In this document: positions 1-7,066 of the stretch, piece after piece
Position numbering within the stretch: the first letter of the stretch is position 1
Layout: each line of letters begins with the position of its first letter
DNA from: Treponema sp. UBA3819
GTDB taxonomy: Bacteria > Spirochaetota > Spirochaetia > Treponematales > Treponemataceae
Direction of reading: 5' to 3'
Assembly: GCA_002369025.1 (NCBI GenBank)
Contig: DFDV01000053.1
Span: 1 to 13,075, forward strand
DNA length: 13,075 bases
Translations under genes and position numbers: made by a program
Notes under the pieces: generated by a model
Database searches by the model: none
What the model was told of the DNA's origin: nothing
What the model saw: only the letters and a program-made list of their open reading frames with translations

Positions 1-362
1 GTGAGCCCTACTACACCAACAGTACTCAGCTCCCTGTTGATTACACAAGTGATGTATTTGAAGCCCTGGACAAACAGGAAGACCTGCAGACCAAGTATAC
101 AGGCGGTACCGTCTTCCATACATTCATGGGTGAACAGATTAAAGACTGGCGGGCCTGCCGTGATCTGGTACGCAGCATAATGAACAATTACCGCATTCCT
201 TACATCACAATCAGTCCGACCTATTCCATCTGCCCGGTACACGGCTATCTTACGGGACAGCAGTTTGAATGTCCCAAGTGTAAGGCAGAGCGTGAACAGC
301 AGCTTAAGCTTAAACTGCAGAAACTTGAAAAAGAACGTGCAGAATTGCTTGCAGCAAGGTAA
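1..362 (+). CDS. nrdD: Class III anaerobic ribonucleotide reductase NrdD, C-terminal part, lacking the glycyl-radical loop (5' partial)
   Basis: This is the last 119 residues of NrdD, which reduces ribonucleoside triphosphates to deoxy forms in the cytoplasm without oxygen. The frame is open from the window edge (first whole codon at base 3). Seen: the YYTNSTQLP stretch, a YTGGTVFH stretch, and a metal knuckle C77-P-V-H80 ... C90-P-K-C93 (fragment numbering) in the context SPTYSICPVHGYL, all typical of the NrdD C-terminus. One zinc ligand position is His rather than Cys. In ordinary NrdD proteins the glycyl-radical motif (R-V/I-x-G-Y) follows within a few residues of the last CxxC. Here the chain instead continues into a Lys/Glu/Leu-rich helix with 4-3 spaced leucines (about residues 101, 105, 108, 115) and stops at TAA 360-362. 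The radical motif is found in the next gene. The N-terminal active-site part lies outside the window, so catalytic cysteines cannot be checked. Confidence 0.9.
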   Translation, partial: EPYYTNSTQLPVDYTSDVFEALDKQEDLQTKYTGGTVFHTFMGEQIKDWRACRDLVRSIMNNYRIPYITISPTYSICPVHGYLTGQQFECPKCKAEREQQLKLKLQKLEKERAELLAAR

Positions 363-380
363 AGAAAAATAAGGTACAGA

Positions 381-396
381 CCGATATATATAGTGT
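381..396. promoter_or_regulatory. NrdR-box-like operator 1
   Basis: The 16-mer ccgatatatatagtgt agrees at 13 of 16 positions with the NrdR box consensus acaCwATATAtwGtgt as I know it; the right half is perfect and the left half is degenerate. NrdR is the Zn/ATP-cone repressor of ribonucleotide reductase genes and normally binds paired boxes. This box lies upstream of the predicted -35 at 404 and is centred 42 bp (about four helical turns) from box 2, so a bound pair would sit on one face of the DNA. Confidence 0.65.
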
Positions 397-403
397 CAGC
401 ACC

Positions 404-432
404 TTTACATTACACTAAAAACACACTATATT
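404..432 (+). promoter_or_regulatory. Sigma70-type promoter for the glycyl-radical subunit gene and nrdG
   Basis: -35 TTTACA (404-409), 17-bp spacer, -10 TATATT (427-432), each 5 of 6 to consensus. The -10 is embedded in NrdR-like box 2 and box 1 lies just upstream of the -35. Predicted start near 439 gives a leader of about 50 nt ending in the G-rich ribosome site AGGGGGA (477-483) before ATG 489. The radical-domain gene can therefore be transcribed separately from the nrdD part upstream. Confidence 0.65.
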
Positions 433-438
433 TAGTAC
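423..438. promoter_or_regulatory. NrdR-box-like operator 2, overlapping the -10
   Basis: The 16-mer acactatatttagtac matches the NrdR box consensus at 13 of 16 positions, with a perfect left half. It covers the -10 hexamer at 427-432, so occupancy would block RNA polymerase. Together with box 1 it forms the two-site arrangement usual for NrdR control. No nrdR gene is in the window. Confidence 0.7.
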
Positions 439-488
439 AATAAATAAAGGGTGAATGTTTTTCTAAAAGAGAAAAAAGGGGGATTACA

Positions 489-1034
489 ATGGCACCAAAA
501 ACAAGGACACTTGAAGCAATCGACGCAGAAATTGCAGAGACAAAAGCAGCTCTCAAAGATGTTCATGGCACACAGACTGAAGTGTACGCTCGTATCGTAG
601 GCTACTACCGTGCAGTGCGTAACTGGAACAAAGGTAAACGTGATGAATTTGACAGCCGCAAGATGTTTGTCTATGACGATCCGGTGACATATACTGCAAA
701 TGAAGAAAGCAGCAAGAGCGCAATTGCTGAAACAGCTGCTCCGGCAAATACCATCGCCATGCCCTCAGCAAATGAAAATGCCCTTCACTATGAATTCTTT
801 ATGCGACGCACATGTCCAAACTGTCCGCCCGTAAAGAACTACATGGAAGAAATCACCATGAGCGGTCTTCAGATTGACGTTGATACAGACGCTGGTCTGC
901 AGGAAGCGGCTGCAAAAGGCGTATTTGCTGCTCCCACAGTCATCTTCTACGATGCAAAAAACAACGAAATCGGACGCGCACATAATGTTGAAGAATTAAG
1001 TGCAATTCTTGAGCCCGTTGCAGAAGCAGTCTGA
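489..1034 (+). CDS. Stand-alone glycyl-radical domain of class III ribonucleotide reductase fused to a CPNC redoxin domain
   Basis: A 181-residue cytoplasmic protein that supplies what the preceding NrdD lacks. Residues 8-25 form a helix with strict 3-4 hydrophobic spacing (L8, I11, I15, T18, L22, V25). Residues 31-60 are the NrdD radical loop: EVYARIVGYYRAV followed by WNKGK, EF and RK; Gly38 is the predicted radical residue. A Ser/Ala/Pro-rich linker (about 65-96) leads to a thioredoxin/glutaredoxin-like domain (about 99-178) with C109-P-N-C112 and a cis-proline segment at A148-P149-T150. The start is ATG 489 behind AGGGGGA. Family knowledge: NrdG makes the radical on this glycine, and some class III enzymes take electrons from NrdH/thioredoxin-type proteins rather than formate. 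Inference: this is the radical-bearing subunit of a split NrdD that docks onto the upstream chain, with the redoxin as built-in reductant. A spare-part role like GrcA/YfiD for pyruvate formate-lyase is the alternative, but the upstream chain appears to have no radical loop of its own. It overlaps nrdG by one base. Confidence 0.85.
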   Translation: MAPKTRTLEAIDAEIAETKAALKDVHGTQTEVYARIVGYYRAVRNWNKGKRDEFDSRKMFVYDDPVTYTANEESSKSAIAETAAPANTIAMPSANENALHYEFFMRRTCPNCPPVKNYMEEITMSGLQIDVDTDAGLQEAAAKGVFAAPTVIFYDAKNNEIGRAHNVEELSAILEPVAEAV

Positions 1035-1852
1035 TGACAAGCGACAAGAGTCAGATTATCCCGCCAGAAGTTGAACCGAAAGGCAACTCCACTGGGCGGG
1101 ATTTTTTTTCAGAAGCAGCAGGTGCACTCATAAAAACCAGCCTTGTAGACTTTCCGGGGCGTGTTGCCTCATCTTTATTTTTGAGGGGCTGTAATCTCCG
1201 CTGTCCCTACTGCTATAACTGGGCTCTGGTAGATTCATCCCTTGCAGAAAAACCGGCTGACGGGAAAAATGCAGACGAAGGGCTTTCCACATTACATGAA
1301 GTTTTTGCCCACCTTGAAAAAAGACGCAATGTACTCACCGGTTTTGTCATAAGCGGCGGAGAACCACTTCTCTTTCCCCGCCTTGCAGAAGTAATTGAAA
1401 GGGCAAAATCGTTAGGCTACAAAATAAAACTGGATACAAACGGCACCCTCCCGGACAAACTTGAAGCCCTTATGAAAAATCCCGCTACTGCCCCAGACTT
1501 TATCGCCATGGACATAAAAACCAGTCCCCTGCGCTATGATTTAGTCTCAGCAAAAAGCGGAAATGCAGCGGAAACGGCAGAAAAACTTGCGGCGTCCGTA
1601 AAACTCATTTCCACTCTGCCTGCGGACTGCCGGGAATGGAGAACCGTGCTTGTTCCGCCACTGGTAAAAAAAGATGACATCAGGGAAATTGCCCGTCTGC
1701 TTCCGAAAGATGCGAGCTGGCAGTTTGCCCAGTTTAGAAATGAAAACTGTCTGGATGCCTCATATAACGAAATAGCACCCTACAGCGATGCAGAAGCGGC
1801 CCAATTGATTGCTTATGCAAAAAGCATGATTTCCGGCGCCGCCCTCCGCTAG
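1034..1852 (+). CDS. nrdG: Anaerobic ribonucleotide reductase activating enzyme NrdG (radical SAM)
   Basis: A 272-residue radical-SAM activase that uses a [4Fe-4S] cluster and S-adenosylmethionine to generate the glycyl radical on NrdD, here presumably Gly38 of the preceding small protein. Seen: TSLVDFPGRVASSLFLRGC, then C53-N-L-R-C57-P-Y-C60 (the CX3CX2C cluster motif) and SGGEPLL (107-113) for SAM binding. The start ATG overlaps the previous stop as TGATG, implying translational coupling; no independent ribosome site is visible and no other start codon lies between it and the conserved domain. The first 30 residues are a non-conserved extension, and their codons contain a terminator-like hairpin (1058-1109). 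It belongs to the longer activases of the pyruvate formate-lyase-activating-like NrdG group. It converges with queA, leaving 26 bp in which I see no terminator. Confidence 0.93.
   Translation: MTSDKSQIIPPEVEPKGNSTGRDFFSEAAGALIKTSLVDFPGRVASSLFLRGCNLRCPYCYNWALVDSSLAEKPADGKNADEGLSTLHEVFAHLEKRRNVLTGFVISGGEPLLFPRLAEVIERAKSLGYKIKLDTNGTLPDKLEALMKNPATAPDFIAMDIKTSPLRYDLVSAKSGNAAETAEKLAASVKLISTLPADCREWRTVLVPPLVKKDDIREIARLLPKDASWQFAQFRNENCLDASYNEIAPYSDAEAAQLIAYAKSMISGAALR
1058..1109 (+). terminator. Intrinsic-terminator-like hairpin inside the 5' end of nrdG (possible attenuator)
   Basis: An 8-bp GC-rich outer stem, atcccgcc (1058-1065) with ggcgggat (1095-1102), encloses a second 5-bp stem agttg (1069-1073) with caact (1084-1088), and is followed directly by T8 (1102-1109). 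This is standard Rho-independent geometry on the plus strand but it falls in nrdG codons 9-26. Ribosomes arriving by coupling from the upstream gene would disrupt it; without them transcription would stop before most of nrdG. Confidence 0.6.
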
Positions 1853-1878
1853 ACTTCCATCAGCAGACAGCTTACTGC

Positions 1879-2919
1879 TTACTGAATGAGCATTGCATCA
1901 CCGTAGCTGAAAAAACGGTACTTGTGTTCTACGGCTGTCTTATAGGCGTTCAAAATCTTTTCCCGGCCTGCAAAGGCACTCACCAGCATGAGCAGGGTAC
2001 TTTCAGGCGTGTGGAAATTCGTAAACATCTGGTCTACAAGTTTGAATTTGTAACCGGGATACATAAAAATGTGAGTGCTGCTGGTTCCCGCGTGAACAAG
2101 GCCATTTTCATCAGTTGCGCTTTCCAGTGTACGCACGCTGGTAGTTCCAACGGCAAGAATTTTTCGTCCCTCTTTTTTTGCCTGATTGATTTTTTCTGCA
2201 ACATCTTGGGGAACAGTATAGGCTTCCTCATGCATCTTGTGGTCTTCAATATTTTCCGTGCGCACGGGAAGAAAAGTTCCCAGTCCGACATGCAGTGTTA
2301 CCCAGGCAAGTTCAATCCCTTTGGCCTTAAGTCTGTCTAAAAGGGGCTGGGTAAAATGCAGACCTGCAGTCGGACAGGCTGATGAACCTGTTTCTTTTGC
2401 ATAAACAGTTTGATAACGCTCAGAATCGGTGTCATCATCTTCCCGGCGGATGTATGGTGGCAGGGGAATATGACCGTTGCGCTCAAACCAGTCTTCTGTA
2501 AGCGGCTGGTCAAAATGAATTGTCCTGAACTCCGTACCGGCATCAGCCTCAGAGTCAATAATACTTCCAACAGAGCCATCGGCAAAGCGGAAGGTATTTC
2601 CACCTTTCACTTTTTTTGCTCCCTTTACCATAGTCCGCCAGGTATCCAGTCCTGCCGAAGTCTGATTAAGGAACATAAATTCCTGCTCACGCCCGCTTGA
2701 TTCTTTTATACCGTAGCAGCGGCTTCTGCGCACCTTGCTGTTATTAAAAACCATAAGGGTACCGCTTTCAATCAAATCAGGTAAATCTGCCATGGCATAA
2801 TGCGATACCTGGCCAGTCAGACGGTCAAGGCGCATCAGTTTATCTTCACCACGGACACCGCTTGGCTTCTGGGCAATAAGTTCCTGAGGAAGGTCAAATG
2901 TAAAATCAGAAAGTTTCAT
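1879..2919 (-). CDS. queA: S-adenosylmethionine:tRNA ribosyltransferase-isomerase QueA
   Basis: A 346-residue cytoplasmic enzyme that transfers and isomerises the ribosyl part of SAM onto 7-aminomethyl-7-deazaguanine in tRNA, giving epoxyqueuosine at the wobble position of GUN-anticodon tRNAs. Seen in order: FDLPQELIAQ.P at the N-terminus, the LMVFNNSKV segment (usually FNDT-V), GHIPLPPYI, the PTAGLHFT core, HVGLGTF.PV, GTTSVRTLES and TNFHTPESTLLMLVSAFAG near the C-terminus. Length is normal for the family. The residue before PTAG is Cys where Ala is usual, and the FNDTRVIPARL-type stretch is altered to VFNNSKVRRSRC, so this is a divergent but apparently intact copy. ATG is preceded by GGAG at short spacing. 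It is the last gene of the minus-strand cluster, 36 bp after ruvB. Confidence 0.96.
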   Translation of the reverse strand: MKLSDFTFDLPQELIAQKPSGVRGEDKLMRLDRLTGQVSHYAMADLPDLIESGTLMVFNNSKVRRSRCYGIKESSGREQEFMFLNQTSAGLDTWRTMVKGAKKVKGGNTFRFADGSVGSIIDSEADAGTEFRTIHFDQPLTEDWFERNGHIPLPPYIRREDDDTDSERYQTVYAKETGSSACPTAGLHFTQPLLDRLKAKGIELAWVTLHVGLGTFLPVRTENIEDHKMHEEAYTVPQDVAEKINQAKKEGRKILAVGTTSVRTLESATDENGLVHAGTSSTHIFMYPGYKFKLVDQMFTNFHTPESTLLMLVSAFAGREKILNAYKTAVEHKYRFFSYGDAMLIQ

Positions 2920-2955
2920 AAGTTCTCCACCACAACATAAGCAGATTCAGTACGC

Positions 2956-4050
2956 TCAGTCAAAGAGTGACAGTTCCTTTCCCGAAGCAGAACCTGGCTT
3001 TAACCCAAGATGCTCGTAGGCCTTTGGCGTAACAATTCTTCCCCGGGGAGTTCGCTGTAAAAGTCCGCACTGAATGAGATAAGGCTCATAATAATCTTCC
3101 AGCGTATCCATTGACTCACCGATGGAAATTGCGAGTGTATCCGCTCCAACAGGGCCCCCGCCGAAATTTTTGATAATCGAAAGCAGAATTTCCCGGTCAT
3201 ATTTTTCAAGCCCCAGGGAATCTATGCCCAGCTTCTGCAGGCCGTCTTCCGCAATCTGCAGCGTTATCCTGCCCTTTCCATACACCTGGGCAAAATCCCT
3301 CATTCTGCGCAGAACACGGTTTGCAACGCGGGGGGTGCCTCTGGAACAGGATGCCATCAAAAGGGCGGCATCTGAGTCCACCGTGCAGTTCAAAATGCCT
3401 GCAGAACGTTTGATAATGGCAGAAAGTTCTTCATGGCTGTAATAATTAAAGCGCTGGATAATGCCAAAGCGGCTGATAAGGGGTGAACTGACCATGCCGG
3501 CCTTTGTCGTTGCTCCTACAAGAGTAAAATGAGGAATGGGAATGCGGACTGTACGGGCAGCGGCACCCTGACCTATAACCCAGTCAAGCTCAAAATCTTC
3601 CATGGCAATATAAAGCATTTCTTCAATTGCAGGCTTTAAGCGGTGAATTTCATCTATAAAGAATACCGTGCGCGGAGTAATCGTAGAAAGAATGCCTGCC
3701 AGGTCTTTGGGCTTATCAAGGGCTGGAGCACTAGTCACCTTAAAGTCAGCGCCAAGTTCATGTGCAGTAATTTCAGCAAGAGTGGTCTTACCCAGTCCCG
3801 GCGGTCCAATCAGAAAAAGATGGTCAAGAGGATCTTTTCGTTCCCGGGCCGCATTTATAAATACCGAAAGATTTTCCTTTATGGCAGACTGACCCAAAAA
3901 CTCATTCAGCAGCTGAGGTCGCAGGCTTCCTTCCTGTACATCATCTTCATTTGGAAGATCTGCACGGACAATATGTGTTGCACCACCCGTCTGAGCGGCA
4001 AGGCTTAATGCGTCATCAAAATCTGTATCAGTCGTATCTATCTTTTTCAC
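2956..4050 (-). CDS. ruvB: Holliday junction branch-migration ATPase RuvB
   Basis: A 364-residue AAA+ motor that assembles as a hexamer on DNA and, with RuvA, drives Holliday-junction branch migration in recombination repair. Seen: RPQLLNEFLGQ, Walker A GPPGLGKTT (residues 82-90), Walker B FFIDEIHRL, the sensor 1/arginine-finger region GATTKAG..SSPL.SRFG, sensor 2 GTPRVANRVLRRMRDFA, and the C-terminal winged-helix region FGGGPVGADTLA to LQRTPRGR. The start is GTG (4048-4050), with only a weak AGAG-type ribosome site. The N-terminus is about 20 residues longer and more acidic than common RuvB proteins. It follows ruvA after 39 bp. Confidence 0.97.
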   Translation of the reverse strand: MKKIDTTDTDFDDALSLAAQTGGATHIVRADLPNEDDVQEGSLRPQLLNEFLGQSAIKENLSVFINAARERKDPLDHLFLIGPPGLGKTTLAEITAHELGADFKVTSAPALDKPKDLAGILSTITPRTVFFIDEIHRLKPAIEEMLYIAMEDFELDWVIGQGAAARTVRIPIPHFTLVGATTKAGMVSSPLISRFGIIQRFNYYSHEELSAIIKRSAGILNCTVDSDAALLMASCSRGTPRVANRVLRRMRDFAQVYGKGRITLQIAEDGLQKLGIDSLGLEKYDREILLSIIKNFGGGPVGADTLAISIGESMDTLEDYYEPYLIQCGLLQRTPRGRIVTPKAYEHLGLKPGSASGKELSLFD

Positions 4051-4089
4051 TTTTTATCTCTATTCCGTCTGAGTCTTTATCTACTGAAA

Positions 4090-4731
4090 CTACTGGGCAA
4101 GCTCTACAATAGCCCGCCTGAAAAGAACTTCTTCCTGTGCAGAAGGAACCATATCTTTAAATGCCTTCTGTCCGTCAGCCGCAGGAGTCTGCTTTAGTTC
4201 ATCAAGGAGTTTTGAAATCACAACTTCCACATCGCGGCGGTCGTAACCCATGTTTGCCAGAGCAGAAATGACATCTGCATATTCTCCGCCGTGATTCTGG
4301 GCAGGAGCCTGTCTTGCATTTCCCTCGTCAAGAGTCAGTTTTCCTTTGAGGGCAAGGAGCATTTTCTGAGCAGTCTTTTTTCCCAGTCCGGGGATTTTTT
4401 CAAGGGCTGCAAGATTTCCGTCATCAAGAGCCACAACAAGCTGTTCAAGTGCGATACTGCTCATGATTTTAACTGCACTTTTTGGCCCGACACCATCTAC
4501 TTTTAACAAATCAAAAAACAAAGCCCGGTCTCGTTCACTTGCAAAACCAAAAAGGGTCATGGCAGAATCAGTGTGCTGAAGATAGGTAAAAACCCGGGCT
4601 TTTTCTCCCGTATGTGGCAGGGCATCCAGCGAAGTGTCAGGCACGATAATATCCCACTCAATGCCGTGAGTATCCAGACAGAGTTTTTGAGGTAACTTTT
4701 GTGTAATCGTGCCAGTGAGACTATTGAACAT
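4090..4731 (-). CDS. ruvA: Holliday junction DNA-binding subunit RuvA
   Basis: A 213-residue protein that as a tetramer binds four-way junctions and loads RuvB. Seen: an N-terminal OB-fold region (about 1-63) opening MFNSLTGTI, two helix-hairpin-helix motifs, LLKVDGVGPKSAVKI (about 76-89) and LEKIPGLGKKTAQK (about 110-123), and a C-terminal three-helix region (about 150-213) separated by an Ala/Gln-rich linker. Length is normal. The ATG lies 2 bp after the bactofilin stop, so translation is likely coupled; no clear ribosome site of its own is visible. ruvB follows directly, the usual pairing. Confidence 0.96.
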   Translation of the reverse strand: MFNSLTGTITQKLPQKLCLDTHGIEWDIIVPDTSLDALPHTGEKARVFTYLQHTDSAMTLFGFASERDRALFFDLLKVDGVGPKSAVKIMSSIALEQLVVALDDGNLAALEKIPGLGKKTAQKMLLALKGKLTLDEGNARQAPAQNHGGEYADVISALANMGYDRRDVEVVISKLLDELKQTPAADGQKAFKDMVPSAQEEVLFRRAIVELAQ

Positions 4732-4733
4732 GA

Positions 4734-5189
4734 TTATCTTGGCAAATCAGATTTGAGAACCATTGCCTTTTTGTATTCATCAGAAGCAACGCTAAAAAGA
4801 TCTACATCTGGAACGGAATCCAGCATGGTCACCTGACCGTCAAATTCAACATTATCAGCAATGCGGATATGAGAAGTAACGACATCCCCCTGAACTTTGC
4901 TGCCGGAACACATTTCAACACGTTCAGGAACCTTCATATTGCCTGTAATTCTTCCGGAAATGACCAGTGAATTTGCGTTTATCGTATCAACCTTGCAGAC
5001 AGCAGTTTTTTCAATTTCCAAATCACCTGTCGCATTGATTGTGCCGTTAAATTTTCCTGTTATCACAAGATTGTCAGTAAATTCAATAACGCCGTCAAAT
5101 TCTGTTTCCTGACCAAGAACAGTGACATTTTTCTTGCTTTTTTCTACAGCAACTTCTTTATTCTCTTTTGCTTCAGTTTCTTCTGCCAT
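4734..5189 (-). CDS. Bactofilin family cytoskeletal protein
   Basis: A 151-residue protein with the bactofilin (DUF583) beta-helix core. An acidic/Lys-rich N-terminal tail (about 1-20) precedes TVLGQETEFDGVI, and then come repeated short strands with the I-x-G-x-hydrophobic rhythm (ITGKFNGTINATGDLEIE, ISGRITGNMKV, GSKVQGDVV, FDGQVTM) to about residue 125, followed by a short C-terminal tail. Bactofilins polymerise without nucleotide into filaments near the membrane and act in cell shape and envelope organisation; in spirochetes they have been linked to cell form. It sits between lnt (32 bp gap) and ruvA (2 bp gap), so it shares their transcript. Its neighbours do not reveal its exact role. 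Confidence 0.9.
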   Translation of the reverse strand: MAEETEAKENKEVAVEKSKKNVTVLGQETEFDGVIEFTDNLVITGKFNGTINATGDLEIEKTAVCKVDTINANSLVISGRITGNMKVPERVEMCSGSKVQGDVVTSHIRIADNVEFDGQVTMLDSVPDVDLFSVASDEYKKAMVLKSDLPR

Positions 5190-5221
5190 ACCAATACTCT
5201 ACACTATTTCAGATAAAAAAT

Positions 5222-6712
5222 CTACCGTATGGAGACCTTACCGTAGAGATAGCCCGGCTTAAAGGCTTCCAGTTCCGAAAGGATTTTTCCCCCTGCGTCA
5301 ATAATACAGGTCTGCCCGCTCGCCGTACTTCTGACTGAGGGCACATGATTTTCTGCAGAACGGAAAACTGCCATGGAAAGATGCTGATTCTGACAGGCAA
5401 GACTGTGAGACCAGGAATCATTGGATAAATTGACAATCAGTTCTGCCCCTGCTCTGCACATTTCCTTTACAACGGAAGAAAACGTGTCTTCAAAGCAAAT
5501 GGGACTGGAAAAACGAATGCCATCCAGCTCAAAAATCGTAAGTTCTTTTCCTGCAGACCAGTAATGGGCATCAGAGGCAAAAATTTTTGCCATAAAAGAA
5601 AGAAAACGGGGATAGGGAATCTGTTCTGTAAAAGGAACAAGCCTCATCTTACTGTAGACAAGAGGTTCAGGCGGGAGAACATTTTTCCCGGGCTCAAAAA
5701 ATAAGGCACTGTTATACTCTCTTACTCCATCAGCACCCTTTTCCTGATGATTATTTCCCAGAAGAAAAGCGGCATTTTTTCCATCGATATAAGATAAAAG
5801 CCTTTTTGAAAGCAGAGCCCGGCCTGCATCAGCCCCTTCTCTGTAATGGCGCACTATATCAGGAACAAAGGCCGTTTCACTCCAGACAACAAGTCGGGTA
5901 TCAGGATGTTCAGAAAGAGCCCTGTCAGTTAGTTCCATAAGAGATTGCAATTCTTCAGCGTAGGCATCCAGACCATTTTTCCAGGGGTCTGAATCAGGCT
6001 GAATCAAAACCAGTGGAAGATTTTTTTCCTGACGGGATGTATCATTGCAGGCATTCCTAGCGAAAAATCCGCTTATTATCAAAATGAGCAGAGAAAAAAG
6101 AAGCGTAAGAATTTTGGCACGGTCAGCTTTTTTCCAGATTGAGAAAGTCCGTCCCCCTTCCCCTGCAAAGTGTATCATCCTGTCTGCATAGAAAGCCGCA
6201 AGAGAGGCAAAAAGCATGATTACAAAGGAAATTCCCCATACGCCGAAAAAGCGGGCAGAAGCGACCAGTAAAGGCACTTTCCACTGACTGTAACCGATAA
6301 TGCCATAGGAAAAACCAAGCTGACCAGTCGTACGAAGAAATTCAAAGCAAAGCAGAATAAGGGGCATAAAAAGCCAGGAAAAAATTGAAAAGTGCTTATG
6401 AACAAGGGCACACACAAAACAGATAGCTGCGGTTTCTGCCGCCATAGCAAGACTTATGCCAAAGAGTGCCGGAAGATTGTAGCTGAAAAGCCAGTGCATA
6501 AGGAGAAAAAAACGGCCAAAGCCATAGAGAGCCCCCCATGCAGGCGCTGATTTAAGGGATGATGAGCGCAATAAAAGAAAAAGAGGCAGATAAGAAATCC
6601 AGCCAAAAAAAGCCGAGCCTGAAGAAAAAAATAAGCCAGGATGTGCACAAGAAATAAAAAAAACTGAAAGAATACAGAGAAGAAGTGACGACAAGAATGA
6701 TTTTACCGTCAT
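5222..6712 (-). CDS. lnt: Apolipoprotein N-acyltransferase Lnt
   Basis: A 496-residue inner-membrane enzyme that adds the third acyl chain to the N-terminal cysteine of lipoproteins. Residues 1-220 contain about seven hydrophobic segments (for example 5-22, 34-50, 60-80, 84-104, 110-126, 146-176, 200-217). The rest is a periplasm-facing nitrilase-like domain with the triad visible: Glu279 in VVWSETAF, Lys355 in YSKMRLVPFTE, Cys406 in PICFEDTF. NLSNDSWS and RSTASG are further conserved segments. Length fits the family. The start codon follows the HU stop by 15 bp with no strong ribosome site, suggesting coupling. A full Lnt implies triacylated lipoproteins in an envelope with inner and outer membranes, consistent with a spirochete. 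Confidence 0.95.
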   Translation of the reverse strand: MTVKSFLSSLLLCILSVFFISCAHPGLFFSSGSAFFGWISYLPLFLLLRSSSLKSAPAWGALYGFGRFFLLMHWLFSYNLPALFGISLAMAAETAAICFVCALVHKHFSIFSWLFMPLILLCFEFLRTTGQLGFSYGIIGYSQWKVPLLVASARFFGVWGISFVIMLFASLAAFYADRMIHFAGEGGRTFSIWKKADRAKILTLLFSLLILIISGFFARNACNDTSRQEKNLPLVLIQPDSDPWKNGLDAYAEELQSLMELTDRALSEHPDTRLVVWSETAFVPDIVRHYREGADAGRALLSKRLLSYIDGKNAAFLLGNNHQEKGADGVREYNSALFFEPGKNVLPPEPLVYSKMRLVPFTEQIPYPRFLSFMAKIFASDAHYWSAGKELTIFELDGIRFSSPICFEDTFSSVVKEMCRAGAELIVNLSNDSWSHSLACQNQHLSMAVFRSAENHVPSVRSTASGQTCIIDAGGKILSELEAFKPGYLYGKVSIR

Positions 6713-6727
6713 AAGTCAGGGATTAAA

Positions 6728-7054
6728 CTATTTTGATTTAGAACCTTCAAGAACAGGCAAATCCCAGAGGGCCTTCTTTAATTCCTGACCGGAGCGGAAA
6801 GCCGCAACATAATGGGGAGCAACAGAAAGCTGTTCTCCCGTCTTGGGATTACGAGCCTTAGAACGTCCCTTGCGGAGACGAGGCTCAAAAGTACCAAAAC
6901 CACGAAGTTCAATTGTAGCACCTTCTTTGAGTGAATCTTTGATTTCAGACAGAAGAAGTTCTACAAGATCCTGAACAAGGTGTTTTTCGCAATTTGTGAT
7001 TTTCTGGTAAACTGACTCAACCAAATCATATTTCGTGACCTTTTTATCAGACAT
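6728..7054 (-). CDS. HU-family nucleoid DNA-binding protein
   Basis: 108 residues from the start chosen here (MSDKKVTKYD). A longer frame to 7117 exists, but its extra residues have no HU character, whereas ATG 7052-7054 is preceded by GAGGAG at good spacing. Seen: the dimerisation helices (about 8-44), GFGTFEPRLRKGRSKARNPKTGE, which is the DNA-embracing beta arm with the RNP tip that intercalates at bends, then VAPHYVAAFRSGQELK. About 14 extra C-terminal residues (LPVLEGSKSK) extend past the usual HU end. It binds and bends DNA as a dimer. It lies downstream of a terminator-like hairpin after rpsT and has no obvious promoter of its own in the remaining gap, so expression may depend on partial read-through. 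Confidence 0.93.
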   Translation of the reverse strand: MSDKKVTKYDLVESVYQKITNCEKHLVQDLVELLLSEIKDSLKEGATIELRGFGTFEPRLRKGRSKARNPKTGEQLSVAPHYVAAFRSGQELKKALWDLPVLEGSKSK

Positions 7055-7066
7055 ACCACTCCTCAC

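Noticed and set aside
360..491. NrdD split explained by a frameshift or single false stop
   Set aside because: The two parts are in the same frame, but the region between has several stops, low coding character, a promoter, two NrdR-like boxes and a ribosome site. One base error could not restore a continuous gene.
1924..2340. Plus-strand open frame opposite queA (138 codons)
   Set aside because: Shadow of the well-supported queA gene; no ribosome site or domain.
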